Below, piece after piece: positions 22,111-31,853 of a stretch of 64,000 nucleotides of DNA. The stretch comes from Drosophila persimilis (Eukaryota > Arthropoda > Insecta > Diptera > Drosophilidae): positions 1-64,000 of the forward strand of contig NW_020825475.1 of assembly GCF_003286085.1 (NCBI RefSeq), written 5' to 3'. The notes under the pieces are model-generated. The model had not been told where the DNA came from, did no database searches, and was given only the letters and a program-made list of their open reading frames with translations. Both the position numbers and the translations under genes were made by a program. The first letter of the stretch is position 1, and each line of letters starts with the position of its first letter.

Positions 22111-22811
22111 CCATGGCTAGTAGCAAGTCCGTAGCGACTTCGATCAGTGCTAAGAGCTGTGACGAGCTGCGTGCCATGATCTATGAAGAGATGGAATTGC
22201 AGTCGGTGCTCTGTGATCAAACATCTAGCGTAGTCAACTCTCAAGGACTAACAATGTCACGTCGTCAACGCTACGATATAAGGATGTAAAAGATATTGTT
22301 TGTAGTGGGGCGGATCGAAGCTCAATTCTCCAAACGTCAAAATCGTTGATCCAGTTAACCTCTTAGAAGCCGTCGCGAGAAATAAAAAGCTGTGTTTCGT
22401 GATAAGTGGGGGTTTATTGGTTCTGGGGCGCGGTTGTTCGACCGTTTGAATCGGTGGTGGAAACGTAACTAACTAACTCTATGCCTTATGATGCTTTTTC
22501 TCTATGCTGGCTTGATCGCCGTGTGGAACGTGACCTGTGGATCGTAGACCTCTCGAGCGCCCCTACGAGCGCGCGAGCGCATGTTGGGACCGGAGCGCCC
22601 GGCGTTGGCACAGAGCGCGGCAATCGTCTCCTGCTGGCCTGAACATCCTCCCACACCTTGCAGGATTGCAAAGTATGGCTGGGTGCACGCCCCCGGACCC
22701 GATTCATCCAAAAACAACGCTCTGGACTTGACAAGGACGTCGACTCAGTGTCGCTCCACATGCGCAAAACAGGGCTTGATCTTGAGGAATCTATGGATAG
22801 TGCCGTGGGTC
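22111..22811. other. Unassigned sequence beside a BEL remnant
   Basis: No convincing coding region. 22486-22690 is GC-rich and has chance frames on both strands. It may be the 3' non-coding part or LTR of the BEL remnant to its right, but I found no matching LTR partner. Confidence 0.3.
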
Positions 22812-25010
22812 CTACGACGGGGCGATCTTGGAACGGGTGAGTGGCACACTTAAGACATTGGAAATAGCCGCCTGGTTACATAGTCTGGTGAGGCTATGTT
22901 GATCTAAGGACGGATTCACCTTCGAGATCAGGCTTGAATTCGGACCGGGGCATTGAGCTTTCATACAGTACATATTTTGGAAATATTTCCGTCGGTCAGG
23001 AGACCGTTCGAAAACTTCTGCTGAGGGAGCTGGAAGGAAATTGCTGTCGTAAAAAGACCCCGAGTCTTCTACCAGTTTGATAGGTCGTCTGGAAATTTGA
23101 CTCGAGAACGATGAGATTTGATTCATCACCTGAGGCACTGGACCTGTGAGTACCCAGCCAAAAATGGTCTCCTGCTCGAGGAGAGAGCCACAGATGTTGG
23201 TCAGTGAGCCACTTAACTGAATGGACGGAATGATATCCGCTCCAATCAGGACATCTATTTGTGAACTCTCATAGAAGGTCGGCAGGTCTCTCAAGAAACC
23301 TTGCGAGATCGGATGCGATGGAATATTCGCGGCCAATTCCGGAATAACGTAGGCTGTGGATTTAGTTGTAAGCCCGGCTTAGTAGGAGAACGGATGGAAA
23401 AATTGCAGAGCTTCTTTGACTGAGCGGATACGGCAATATTTAGGCCGGAGACCTGTGCCGGGATACGTTGGAATGACAATTTGATCATGTCCACAAGACG
23501 TGCTGTAATGAACGTCGCCTCTTAGCCAGAGTCGATCAGAGCGCGGGCGTGGAAAGTTTTTCCCAGGTGGCAAATATTAACGATGGTCGTGACTAGGACA
23601 GCACTCGTGCCGGAGTCGATATACGACTGAACGTTTGGCTGGGCTTCGGACGAACTTGGATTTTGTACGCTTGGTACTCGTAGATGTAGTTCGGGCCACG
23701 CTGAGGAATTTTGTGCCGTTGTGGAAATAGCCTCGCTGGAGTTTGCTGGATTGCTACGGTGTAGATGCGTATGGTGCCGGTCTCCACAAGTTATGCAATT
23801 GTAGGCGCTCTGGCATGCTCGTATCTTGTGGCCCCTTGCAAAGCAAATAATGCTGCTTTTGCTTAATGTAGTCGGAGCGAGCGTCAGCGGCCATTTGAAG
23901 GAAGTAAGGGCATAAACAGATTGGATGATACTCTTTGGAGCAGAGATCACACGTGCTCCTCGTTTGATTCCCTGTGGTCTCGAACGAGTGGGCACTCCTA
24001 GGATAAGGACTTCCTTGAGACCGAAACGGATTGCTTCTCGAATTATCTGAAGTGCATATGCTCGCACTGGAGTAGACCTGAGTCTCCATGCCTGGATGGC
24101 CGTCCTCGGTCACTTCGAGAGACAGGTACCGCTCCGCCAGGAACTTGTCCATGGCGTGCCAGGTGGGAATTTCGCACTTGTGCGTCACGGATTGCTCCCA
24201 AAGCTATAGGGTCGTCTTTGGCAGCTTAGCGGAAATGAGGTACACTAAAACTCCGTCAGCGAAAACGCTGTCTGTGGAAACCTCGGAATGGGTGAGTGTC
24301 GTGAGGCACTTGTGGACGGCCCTCTGGAGCTCTTTTAGCGCTGCTGCTGACTAGGTACGGATTTTGGACAGACTGAAAAGGATCTTCAGCTGGGCCTTGA
24401 GTATCAGCCGCTTGTTTTGGAAACGCTCACGGAGGGCGTTCCATGCGGACGCGAAACCCTCGTTCGTAAGTGGAGCCTGTGCCACTAGGTCGTGGGCTTC
24501 ACCGCTGGTCTTTTTGTTGAGGTAGAACAGTTTTTCCACTGCATCCAACCTTGGTTTTTCTATGTAGATGGCGGTGAACAGGTCTCGGAACGTGGGCCAC
24601 TGCTGGTAGTCCCCACTGAAAACTTCAGTAGCACATGGAGGGAGGCGGCAAGCGCCGGAAGTCGGCACTTGAACGGCCAGTTGCGGCGTGTGAGGGACAC
24701 GCTCAGCTCGAGCTGATCGTTCAGTTCGGCCAGGCATTACGCGTAGACCGCGTAGCAGTCATAGTACATCTCTTGGACATCCGCTACACCCTCTGGATCC
24801 TCTTCCGCCATCGTCACCGAACACGCCTCAAACTCCGCGTCCACATTTGCCCACAGGCTTCGGAGTTGTTCTCGATGGACTTGGGAGAGCGAGCGGATTG
24901 GTGTGCTAGCATCTGGAGCGCTGAGCTACTGGTCGAAGCGGGTCAGTCAGCTTGCAGCCAAGGCAAACTTAGACTGTGCGGAACTGGCGGCCATAGTGCT
25001 AAGAGCCGTG
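22812..25010 (-). pseudogene. BEL/Pao gag-protease remnant
   Basis: Minus strand, from the right: LNDQLELS-type linker, VPTSGACRLPP, FSGDYQQWPTFRDLF and AIYIEKPRLDAVEKLFYL (capsid signature), WNALRERFQNKRLILKAQL, then Cys/His knuckle remnants (CFARGHKIRACQSAYNC ... CGDRHHTHLH). The protease stretch reads HARALIDSG and is followed directly by a stop (about 23522). In another frame it continues to DVLIGADIIPSIQLSGSL and EQETIFGWVLTGPV, the end of the BEL protease region. No reverse transcriptase follows. At least five frame breaks. Confidence 0.75.
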
Positions 25011-25159
25011 CGAGGGACTCCCGAGGGGATTAACAAGGCCTCGAAGGCATGTGGTGCGTGAGCCCGGCCACAAGCAACGTCGTGCTCGTAACGATGGAGG
25101 TGGTGATGGACAATTCAACTCCGTGGAGCAATTAGAGCAGCACATTGGTCCCACTGTCA

Positions 25160-25560
25160 TGGGGGCGTTGGTTGCGGGGTGTGGTGTGATGCGCTCATTA
25201 TAAGTCGGGGGACGGATTGTATCGAAACCTTTTAGGTTCGTTACACCCTCCCCTTTCTTCCCCGACGAGAGTTACGAAGACTCGAGCGTCGGGTGTGCGG
25301 CGGTGGATCCGGTACGTTTGCTCGAACCACCAACTGTCGAATAGGGTCCGACCCTGCGACTCTAGTCGCCACCGTACTTCCTGGATTCGGCAGGATTCGG
25401 TTGGCGGTGTTCGTTGTCCACTCTGGCGGAGCCACCGTCCAACGGGCGGCGTACTCGGCAGCACATAGCTCTTACACCTCAGGCGTCGGGGTGCGTTGTG
25501 TTGACGTCTCCGCGTAGTCGTCAATTTCCATGGGTTCGTCGGCGTTGGCGTTATTTTAAT
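25160..25560 (-). other. LTR-element debris with polypurine-like tract
   Basis: On the minus strand a weak frame (MAPPEWTTNTANRILPNPGS ... GRKGRV, 25435-25241) is followed by GAAAGGGGAGGG and TGTAACGAACC, the arrangement expected at the 3' end of a retroelement. About 80 bp further, TGACAGTGGGACC precedes the BEL gag remnant. I cannot assign the family or show paired LTRs. Confidence 0.25.
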
Positions 25561-25692
25561 AAAACCAAAGAATAAAGAACACAAATTCAATAAAAATACT
25601 AGTACTAATTATTTGAAATTAAAAAAAGGAAATTTGTAGCTACAGATGTTGCTCCTACGGAGAACAACCTTCAACTAAACTGAGTCCTGGTC
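25561..25692. other. Host-module flank, empty-site copy of the 14.1 kb sequence
   Basis: Shares AAAGAATAA and ATACTAGTACTAATTA with 14112-14168, then continues into TTTGAAATTAAAAAAAGG. This is the uninterrupted version of the site where the 14-19.8 kb BEL element inserted. Confidence 0.55.
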
Positions 25693-26037
25693 GTGGCTTT
25701 GCTTTCGATCCGACATATTTTATTCAACTTATTCGACAGTGTTTCATACCGTATCGATACCTATCATCAATTGCTGTGCTATATCCAGAACAACATTGAA
25801 ATCCTACTGGGCACGCTGCATTGGACACGGTTGCGTCTGCGCAATCCTTTTGGTAATCTCATCGCTCCTCGTTATGTAAGCAGGCCACTCAGCTGCTTAT
25901 GCGTATATCGAAGTCGATTGCAACTGTGGAAACTATTGAAACCCTGTTTCCTCTTTTCAAGAACGACTCGTGTGCTGTGTGGACGGACACCTGGCGTATA
26001 CTTACAGTTGTCACGTTATATTGAAATCGCCCTATAA
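25693..26037 (+). CDS. Unidentified open frame, 114 codons
   Basis: Open frame beginning with a GTG (no ATG). It reads LLSIRHILFNLFDSVSYRID, YIQNNIEILLGTLHWTRLRL and ends LQLSRYIEIAL. It lies between module flank and the fullest TAF5-like copy. The composition is not repeat-like and I do not recognise it. It may be an exon of the same host locus or chance; a neighbouring frame has several stops. Confidence 0.25.
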   Translation: MALLSIRHILFNLFDSVSYRIDTYHQLLCYIQNNIEILLGTLHWTRLRLRNPFGNLIAPRYVSRPLSCLCVYRSRLQLWKLLKPCFLFSRTTRVLCGRTPGVYLQLSRYIEIAL

Positions 26038-26069
26038 ATTCCTATATCAGAATTGGTAATCGCCACAAT

Positions 26070-26834
26070 ATGAAGAAATCTAATAAAAAAAAAAAAAAAA
26101 TTCAACGAACCCTGGCAAAAGACAGATGGGGACATGCAATAAATGTCTCGCTGCTTATAAATAACCACGCAGTTGCTGACACAGTTTTAGACTCTGGGAT
26201 ATCGGAGGTGCAGAAAGATGACGGCGTGGGTAAGAGTAAATTCGACGAAGATTTCGTCGATTTTTATGAGTGCGCTGGACTCGGACCGATCCAGCAAAGG
26301 TTCTGTAGTACCGTACCAGATAAGGTGCCCGAAGACTATGAGCAGATGTTCGAGACGATCGGGAAGGTCACCAAGGAAATGGTTGACTTTCGTAAGTATG
26401 AAGTATACGTGATGCTGTATCCCACTCTGGCCATTGCTTACCTGCAAATGGTGTGGAGCGGAAAGTTGCAGAGGGATATATACTTCGTAGGTAGGAACAA
26501 ACAGGAGCTGTATGACTCGTACAAGAGGCGCATCGAAAAGCTCATGCTGATCCGCAAGCCACTGGACGTACCACAAAGGGCCCTGGAACTGCTATCTGGT
26601 GCGGATAAAGTAAAGTTCTGTATGTTCAGGAGCACCTTCAAGAAATTCAACGTACAAAGCTGGGATTGGGCTTTGGCCGAATGGGCACCTGAAGCGGCTT
26701 TTGGGCCACTTCGAAATGCCCCAGGAGCGGATTCTCTACTGCCTAAAAATAAAATTATTTTGTTTTCAGAAAAAAACTTGGAAATACGGATATTCCAGTC
26801 TATAAAACTCGACTTCCAGGACCAACACGTGTGA
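26070..26834 (+). pseudogene. TAF5-like gene fragment, copy 3 (fullest)
   Basis: Continuous frame of about 254 codons. Residues ~85-110 (VPEDYEQMFETIGKV) and ~118-140 (FRKYEVYVMLYPTLAIAYLQ) match the TAF5 NTD2 pattern (PELxxLLYPxFVHxYLELV). After the GRNKQELYDSYKRRIEKL helix and a GADKVKFCMFRSTFKKF strand-helix, it resembles the closing part of NTD2. TAF5 is a TFIID subunit with SAGA (TAF5L/Wda) and testis-specific (Cannonball) relatives. The C-terminal WD40 repeats are absent, and the N-terminus begins beside an A-run, so the gene is incomplete. After SLLPKNK comes an acceptor-like TTTTCAG and the shared tail. It is convergent with the protamine-like exon. Which TAF5 relative it derives from is unknown. 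Confidence 0.65.
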
Positions 26835-26869
26835 ATTTACAGTAATTTTCTTTGGTTCTTTTTAGCCAA

Positions 26870-27093
26870 ATTTCGTGAGGATCATCATCTTGGACTTTGA
26901 CTTGTTGGATTTGCGGGATTTGCGAGACTTGCAGGGTAGTTTGAGCATCTTTTCTTGGAACTTCTGCTTTAGCGCTTTTTGCAAGCCGACTTCTTGCGTC
27001 TGCGCATTTCACAACTCGCCTTCTTGGGCTTACTCTTAGCACAGGGTGGCTCCTGAAACATTCCTCCTCGTCCAGGGAGGAATCAGTCGACAC
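26870..27093 (-). pseudogene. Protamine-like basic exon, copy 3
   Basis: Minus strand: TDSSLDEEECF, a short deletion, then KSKPKKASC, a run of Lys/Arg/Ser/Cys codons, and the same CCAAGATGATGATCC end as copy 1, including its one-base loss relative to copy 2. Copies 1 and 3 are therefore sisters. Substitutions near 27005 (CACAACTCG to ACAACTCG context) break the basic frame. Confidence 0.5.
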
Positions 27094-27400
27094 TATTGCA
27101 GGAGCTGTTGGCCGGCTATGGCATCCCGTTCAGTGCAGAGCAAGCTGCTGCTGTTGCCTTGCTTAATGAGTCCTATGGAGATTGCAGGTCGATAGTCAGG
27201 CTGTAGAGAGCAAAAGAGAACTGATGCACTCATTAGTGGATTTAAATGCGTAAAGAACTCAACCCACGGTACCGAGCTCTGTGGCCTGGGGAGATCGCAA
27301 GCCAACGATGCGCTGCGACATGTACCGCCCTCTGTCCATGGTACATGGATGGAAACCTGCGTTTGCAGTCCCTCAGGTAATTTAAATATGGTAAGAGAGC
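27090..27400 (+). pseudogene. Unidentified host-like exon, copy 3
   Basis: Second copy of the segment at 13770-14060: LLQELLAGYGIPFSAEQAAA, VALLNESYGDC, then VDSQAVESKRELMHSLVDLN with a stop, TQPTVPSSVAWGDRKP, CDMYRPLSMVHGWKPAFAVP and Q|GTAATTT. The stop in DLNA(*)RTQ is private to this copy. The opposite strand is also open over 100 codons, so the coding strand is not certain; I prefer plus because the frame ends at a donor-like site in both copies. Confidence 0.4.
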
Positions 27401-27631
27401 TCATCTTAGAAGTTTTTTATAAAACTTGTACGAGCTAAGTCCCTTCAACAGTTTTCCAGTGGAATCCGTCTACCCAATTAAGACCTTCCTTAATCCGCTC
27501 GATGTAGTTCCTAGCTCATTCGTTTTATTTCGTATATCTTTTAAATCTAGTGATCATAATTCAGATCGTTTTGGCTCGATACTATCTATGGCGCTACGTT
27601 ATATGTACGCCAACATCAAATTAATTCACAT

Positions 27632-27948
27632 TGTGGGGATAATGTTTTTTATCCCCAATCGGCCGACTAATTATTTCGAATTAAATAAAACTCGGCGCAG
27701 AAATAAAATTACGATATGTTCTTTAATGCGTGACATCCAAATTGCAAAAGTGGCTTGCCTGCCCTTTACATTGCCGCTCCGATCGCTAAGCGCAGCTACG
27801 CTCGGCCGACGTCGGTAGGCAGACGCAAAGCGGAGATAGCGAAGAGCGAGCTGGCAGAGAGCGTTTAGCAGGGCAAGCACGCGCAAAGCTTTAACAAACA
27901 AATGAGTGACATAGACATAAGTAACAAACAAAATAAGCGGCTGAGGGC
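27632..27948 (-). mobile_element. 3' LTR of the short BEL-type element
   Basis: 317 bp. Differs from the other LTR by a handful of substitutions (for example GTGGGG/GTGGAG, CAAAAGTGG/CAGGTGTGG). Preceded on the minus strand by the short purine run GTAAAGAAG. Confidence 0.8.
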
Positions 27949-28160
27949 TTCTTTACGAAGGCGCCTTGTCGTGATTACATCTTGATCATCGGGAACCTCT
28001 GTAATTGCATAGAATGGCAGGAAATTTGGCAATGTAGAAATTGTTGAAAGTTGAAATTCATTTAGCGTGGATATGTAGGTTTTTAATATATCGAAAAGTT
28101 CGCGCTGCATTTCCTGATTCTCCGATTGCAGTTTTTCCACTTGCACCTGGCTGCTTCCTG
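27948..28160 (-). CDS. Coiled-coil-like frame at the 3' end of the short BEL element
   Basis: Minus-strand frame with QVQVEKLQSENQEMQRELFD, ILKTYISTLNEFQLSTIST and EVPDDQDVITTRRLRKEA, running into the LTR. Leu/Gln/Glu-rich heptads suggest a short coiled coil. It does not look like BEL polymerase sequence. It starts at a CAG|GTG junction right after the gag-protease frame (which reads on in another frame). A captured host exon is possible; a fast-evolving element-own segment is the alternative. Confidence 0.35.
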
Positions 28161-29799
28161 CATTGCTGCTCTAAGTTTTGGTACTCCAGCGTTGTGGGCC
28201 GAAAATCGTCATTAGAGATGCAAGAGGAATTTTCAAAAGCGGCTAAAACTGCACGCTTTTTCTCCGAGCTATCAATGCTTCCTGACACTATCCAACCAAG
28301 TTTTGTCTCCTGCAATGTTGGCAATTGGTCTGATAGTCGAATCTGTCCGACGCACATTAAATCGAAGAACAAACCACCACCTATCAACAGATCGATACGT
28401 TGGGGCCTGGAAAAATTAGGATCAGCTAGTTTTAGATTATTCGGCGTGGGCCAATCCTTTGCGTCTAGCCCGAAGTTAGGCTGCATTTCCGTAATTGAGT
28501 TGGTGACAATTGCAGCGAAGGAAGCTCGATAGCTTGCGTCCTGGGATTGTACAACTATATGTACAGACTTGCTCGAAGGTAGAATGGAATCTCCGATACC
28601 GGAGATGTTAACATAAGACGAGCGGTGATCCAACTGCAACTGATTAGCAAGTCTAGATGTTACAAAGTTTCCCTGTGATGCAGAATCAAAAATGGCACGA
28701 CATGGGATAAGTGCTCCATAACGATCTGTTACATGGACGGGGGCAGAAGGTAGCAACACGTTCTGGCTAGGCTGAGATTTCTGACTCGAGGGGGGAGGGC
28801 TAGTATATTTGCTTGCTACTAGGGCACTCGCAGCATCATGCTGGGTCGATTCCGTGCTCGGCGACGGCAACTCAGAGCCAGCGCCAGGCAATGCCTTCAA
28901 AGTCCTGACCTGCACCTCTGCAATTCATGGCCTTTGTTGAGGCCGTTCAAACACAAGCGGCTCTTCTTTGCTTCTTTGTATCGTTCAAACGCAGAGAGAT
29001 TCAGGAATGCCTGACATCTAGATATGTAATGCTAGGAGGAATTGCAATGGTTACATGTGGGGTTAGGATGGTTGTTACTGGAGGTGATAAGGGTGCCAGG
29101 TTTACTTTCTCCCACCTGCTGGCTAGGAATTGTTACCATAGCCGATCCCAAAATTTTCCAGCATCCGACATCTTGCTTCCAAGAATGAGGCCATGCTTGA
29201 CCACCGAGGCAATCCTGACGTCGGCAAGTTCTATTCCCATTTCTCCTTGGTCTTGTGGTCCAATTTCGTGCCTATGATGACGATCAGCAACCCATCGGAA
29301 ATCTCCCGCGGGGTCGCCAAGGTCTGAAGTGCACGCAAGTGCGTTCCTCCAAGGAACGAATCGTATCCAGCGCAGCACCATCTAGACATCCACGAAGATA
29401 TTGGAATTTTTCGATGATTGGTATGATGGTCTTTGTGCACAATTGTCGAGAACATCGAGTGGAATTCTAGCCAATCCATGTAGTTCCCACCGAATCGCGG
29501 AAGCTGCAACTCGGGCATTCGAGAACGGCCTACACTATTATAGGCGAACAACGACGAATTCCCCTCGAGAATATGCCGAGCCGTCGAAATCCAGGAAATC
29601 CAGCCTTTCAAGGCTCGTTTGAGCGGCATTGAAAATCGGCATTCATTCGCTCGATTTGCTCTAAGCGAGCTTGAAGTTCTGCCTCATCTAACTCGGCAAG
29701 CTCTTCCTTGGTGAGAAAGCGATCCATGGCCTTTAGTTGGCGCGCTACATCACTCGGCATTGCTGCGTTCGCGACATTGGTAGGCTCAGGTGCTGCCAT
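28160..29799 (-). pseudogene. Gag-protease of the short BEL element
   Basis: Starts at the ATG 29799-29797 (MAAPEPTNVANAAMPSDVAR), with an N-terminal helix (LTKEELAELDEAELQARLEQ). After a frame break near 29640 come MPELQLPRFGGNYMDWLEF and ALQTLATPREISDGL. The zinc-knuckle region (28900-29130) is broken. 28915-28160 encodes the protease: RYGALIPCRAIFDSASQGNF, GIGDSILPSSK, then DLLIGGGLFFDLMCVGQIRL and ETKLGWIVSGSI. The catalytic triplet reads DSA where other BEL copies here have DSG, which should disable it. Confidence 0.75.
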
Positions 29800-30177
29800 G
29801 TTGAGGTTTTAAAAGAGTCACTCAACACGACCGAAAAAGACACCCTGTATATGTATAAACGTGGGAACCGGAAGCAAAGGGATTACAGCTAATGCCTTTA
29901 GCTGTGCGGCTGTGCGAGCTGTCCGATTCCGCTTTGTACTCCGCTTGTGTGTATTAGTGAGTTCGCTGCACTGCCTACCGCACTGCACTGACCAAATTGT
30001 TGCGACAGAGAAATTAATAGCCAGCAATGCGTGTATGTAGGTGTATGTACATAAGTATGTTTTAGCACCGAATTGTGCTTAAACGCCGAAAATTTGCTAA
30101 GGCTAACGAATGTCGATCACGAACGATTATTAATTTACACTGCAACTCAGAGATCACGTCGGGGTCACCAAATTTTA

Positions 30178-30494
30178 TGTGGAGATAATGTTTTTTATTC
30201 CCAATCGGCCGACTAATTATTTCGAATTAAATAAAAGTCGGCGCAGAAATAAAATTACGATATGTTCTTTAATGCGTGACATCCAAATTGCAGGTGTGGC
30301 TTGCCTGCCCTTTACATTGCCGCTCCGATCGCTAAGCGCAGATTCGCTCGGCCGACGTCGGTAGGCAGACGCAAAGTGGAGATAGCGAAGAGCGAGCTGG
30401 CATAGAGCGTTTAGCAGGGCAAGCACGCGCAAAGCTTTAACAAACAAATGAATGACATAGACATAAGTAACAAACAAAATAAGCGGCTGAGGGC
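30178..30494 (-). mobile_element. 5' LTR of the short BEL-type element
   Basis: 317 bp, partner of 27632-27948. The PBS lies 7 bp inside its inner edge. Confidence 0.8.
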
Positions 30495-30521
30495 CAAGAA
30501 TTAGGTGCTGTTTGGCAAGCA

Positions 30522-30779
30522 GCTAATCGGCTGGGTTCTGCTCCGAACACACATTTTTAGCAATATTATGTAGGCCGTCTAACCTGGGAATTGCGAAAGC
30601 AGCGAAAATTATTGACATTTTTGAGTTTGAAAATATTTTTAATGAGCTGTACTTGAGAGATACTTTAAGCCATGAACTGCAGCTGCATTTAACTTACATT
30701 TGGAAGTGGATAAATCTATATAATCCGAATGGGGTTGACACCTGCAGAAAACTAAGGAAATATTTATATATTCCTTAGA
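30522..30779 (+). other. Possible coding exon, unidentified
   Basis: Open plus-strand frame of about 85 codons without an ATG, ending in TAG at 30777-30779. It reads AKIIDIFEFENIFNELYL, LSHELQLHLTYIWKWIN and ends LRKYLYIP. Codon use looks coding (few runs, mixed residues). It could be the last exon of a host gene or an element fragment. I do not recognise it. Confidence 0.25.
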
Positions 30780-31853
30780 TTTATTTACAGTTTTTTTTAT
30801 GGCATGATAATAGAATTATCTATTTTTATTATTAATTACTCAAATATTTATGAAGTTCAATTTAAATTGTTTTGATCAAAATTATCTTATTATATGTACA
30901 TATTTTGTAGATTTATTTATAGTACAATGGAATAATAATAAGAATATTATGAATTATAATTATTTATATTTCTACTTAATTTTTAAATAATTATTTAAAG
31001 TTTAATTTATAATGTTTTGATCAAAATAATATTTCACATTTTATGGCTATCGATATGTAACGTTATCGCCTGTATGTTAATGCAAATATATCGTAGTCTC
31101 CATAAATATTCTCTCATTGCGGTTTCAATTATGCGGCTCTTGGTCTAAGCTTTTATGATGTTTTTGGGGTCTGTGTCCACTTCCACGACGAGGGACACTC
31201 AATTTTCAATTGCCACACTTTACTCTCTCCCCCTCTCTCTTTCCTGCTCGCTCTCTTCCCTGCTCTCGGCTTTGAGGCGGAAATTGAAGACGTTAAGAAA
31301 GTTTCAATGTATGGCATCTCTGGGAAATGTTGCGTTGAAATGTGCCACGATATTGGCAGGTGCACGTTGGGGCTAACCATTTTGCTGTTTGTCCCCCATT
31401 TAGTTGTTTGTTTGTTGATTTCCCGCCCGTTATGCTGCCGTCCGCTCCTGTTTGCTGCTGCTTCTGCTGCCATTATTATTAGGCTCAAATTGCTGCACTT
31501 TGCTGTGCATTTTAATTACCCGGCGAAGAGGCAAAGGCAAAGGCAGGCGACATCTTTGCATCTCGGAAATGTTGCACAATTTAAACGAAATGCGAAAAGG
31601 AAAAGCGAAAACGAGGCAACAACAGCCAAAGGGCGTGGATGGGGAGGGGGTTGCGGGGGGAGCATCGCTAACAAGTTGCTGCCTCGATGCCTGTCAGGGC
31701 CCGTCTTCTGTCTGTCAGTTGCACAGCCGCACCTGCCCCTATGGCTCCTTCTCTTCTGCTGGGTTTGTGGCATTTCTCAAGGGATTGCAGTCTGGAAAAG
31801 TTGGCTTTTCTTTGCATTTAAAATCATACAAATTATTGTCAAAATATAAATTA
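30780..31853. other. Non-coding, ordinary-looking Drosophila sequence
   Basis: 30780-31080 is strongly AT-rich. 31100-31853 is mixed, with CT-rich tracts (CTCTCTCCCCCTCTCTCTTT), a GGCAAAGGCAAAGGCAGG run and a G-rich patch. No repeat family is evident and long frames look like chance. This may be intergenic or intronic DNA from before the transposon expansion. Confidence 0.4.

Larger units (their letters stand above)
27632..30494 (-). mobile_element. Short BEL-type element with two 317-bp LTRs and no polymerase
   Basis: LTRs at 27632-27948 and 30178-30494 are both 317 bp and nearly identical (TGTGGGGATAATG / TGTGGAGATAATG to GGCTGAGGGC). A primer-binding motif (GGTGACCCCGACGTGATC, minus strand) sits at about 30150-30170. 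The 2.2 kb interior has gag and protease only; RT, RNase H and integrase are missing, and an unrelated coiled-coil-like frame runs into the 3' LTR. It would depend on another BEL element. No target duplication is evident. It recalls the short neo-Y-enriched TRAM element of D. miranda in general character, but I cannot compare sequences. Confidence 0.75.

Noticed and set aside
22486-22853. Several overlapping GC-rich frames on both strands
   Set aside because: No frame shows element or host motifs and all are explained by high GC content.
24635-25033. 132-codon plus-strand frame
   Set aside because: Antisense shadow of the BEL gag remnant on the minus strand.
27671-27931. 86-codon minus-strand frame, repeated at 30217-30477
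   Set aside because: It is the LTR of the short BEL element in both places.
31307-31849. 180-codon plus-strand frame in the unique region
   Set aside because: No ATG support, low-complexity composition and no recognisable motif; overlapping frames are equally long.
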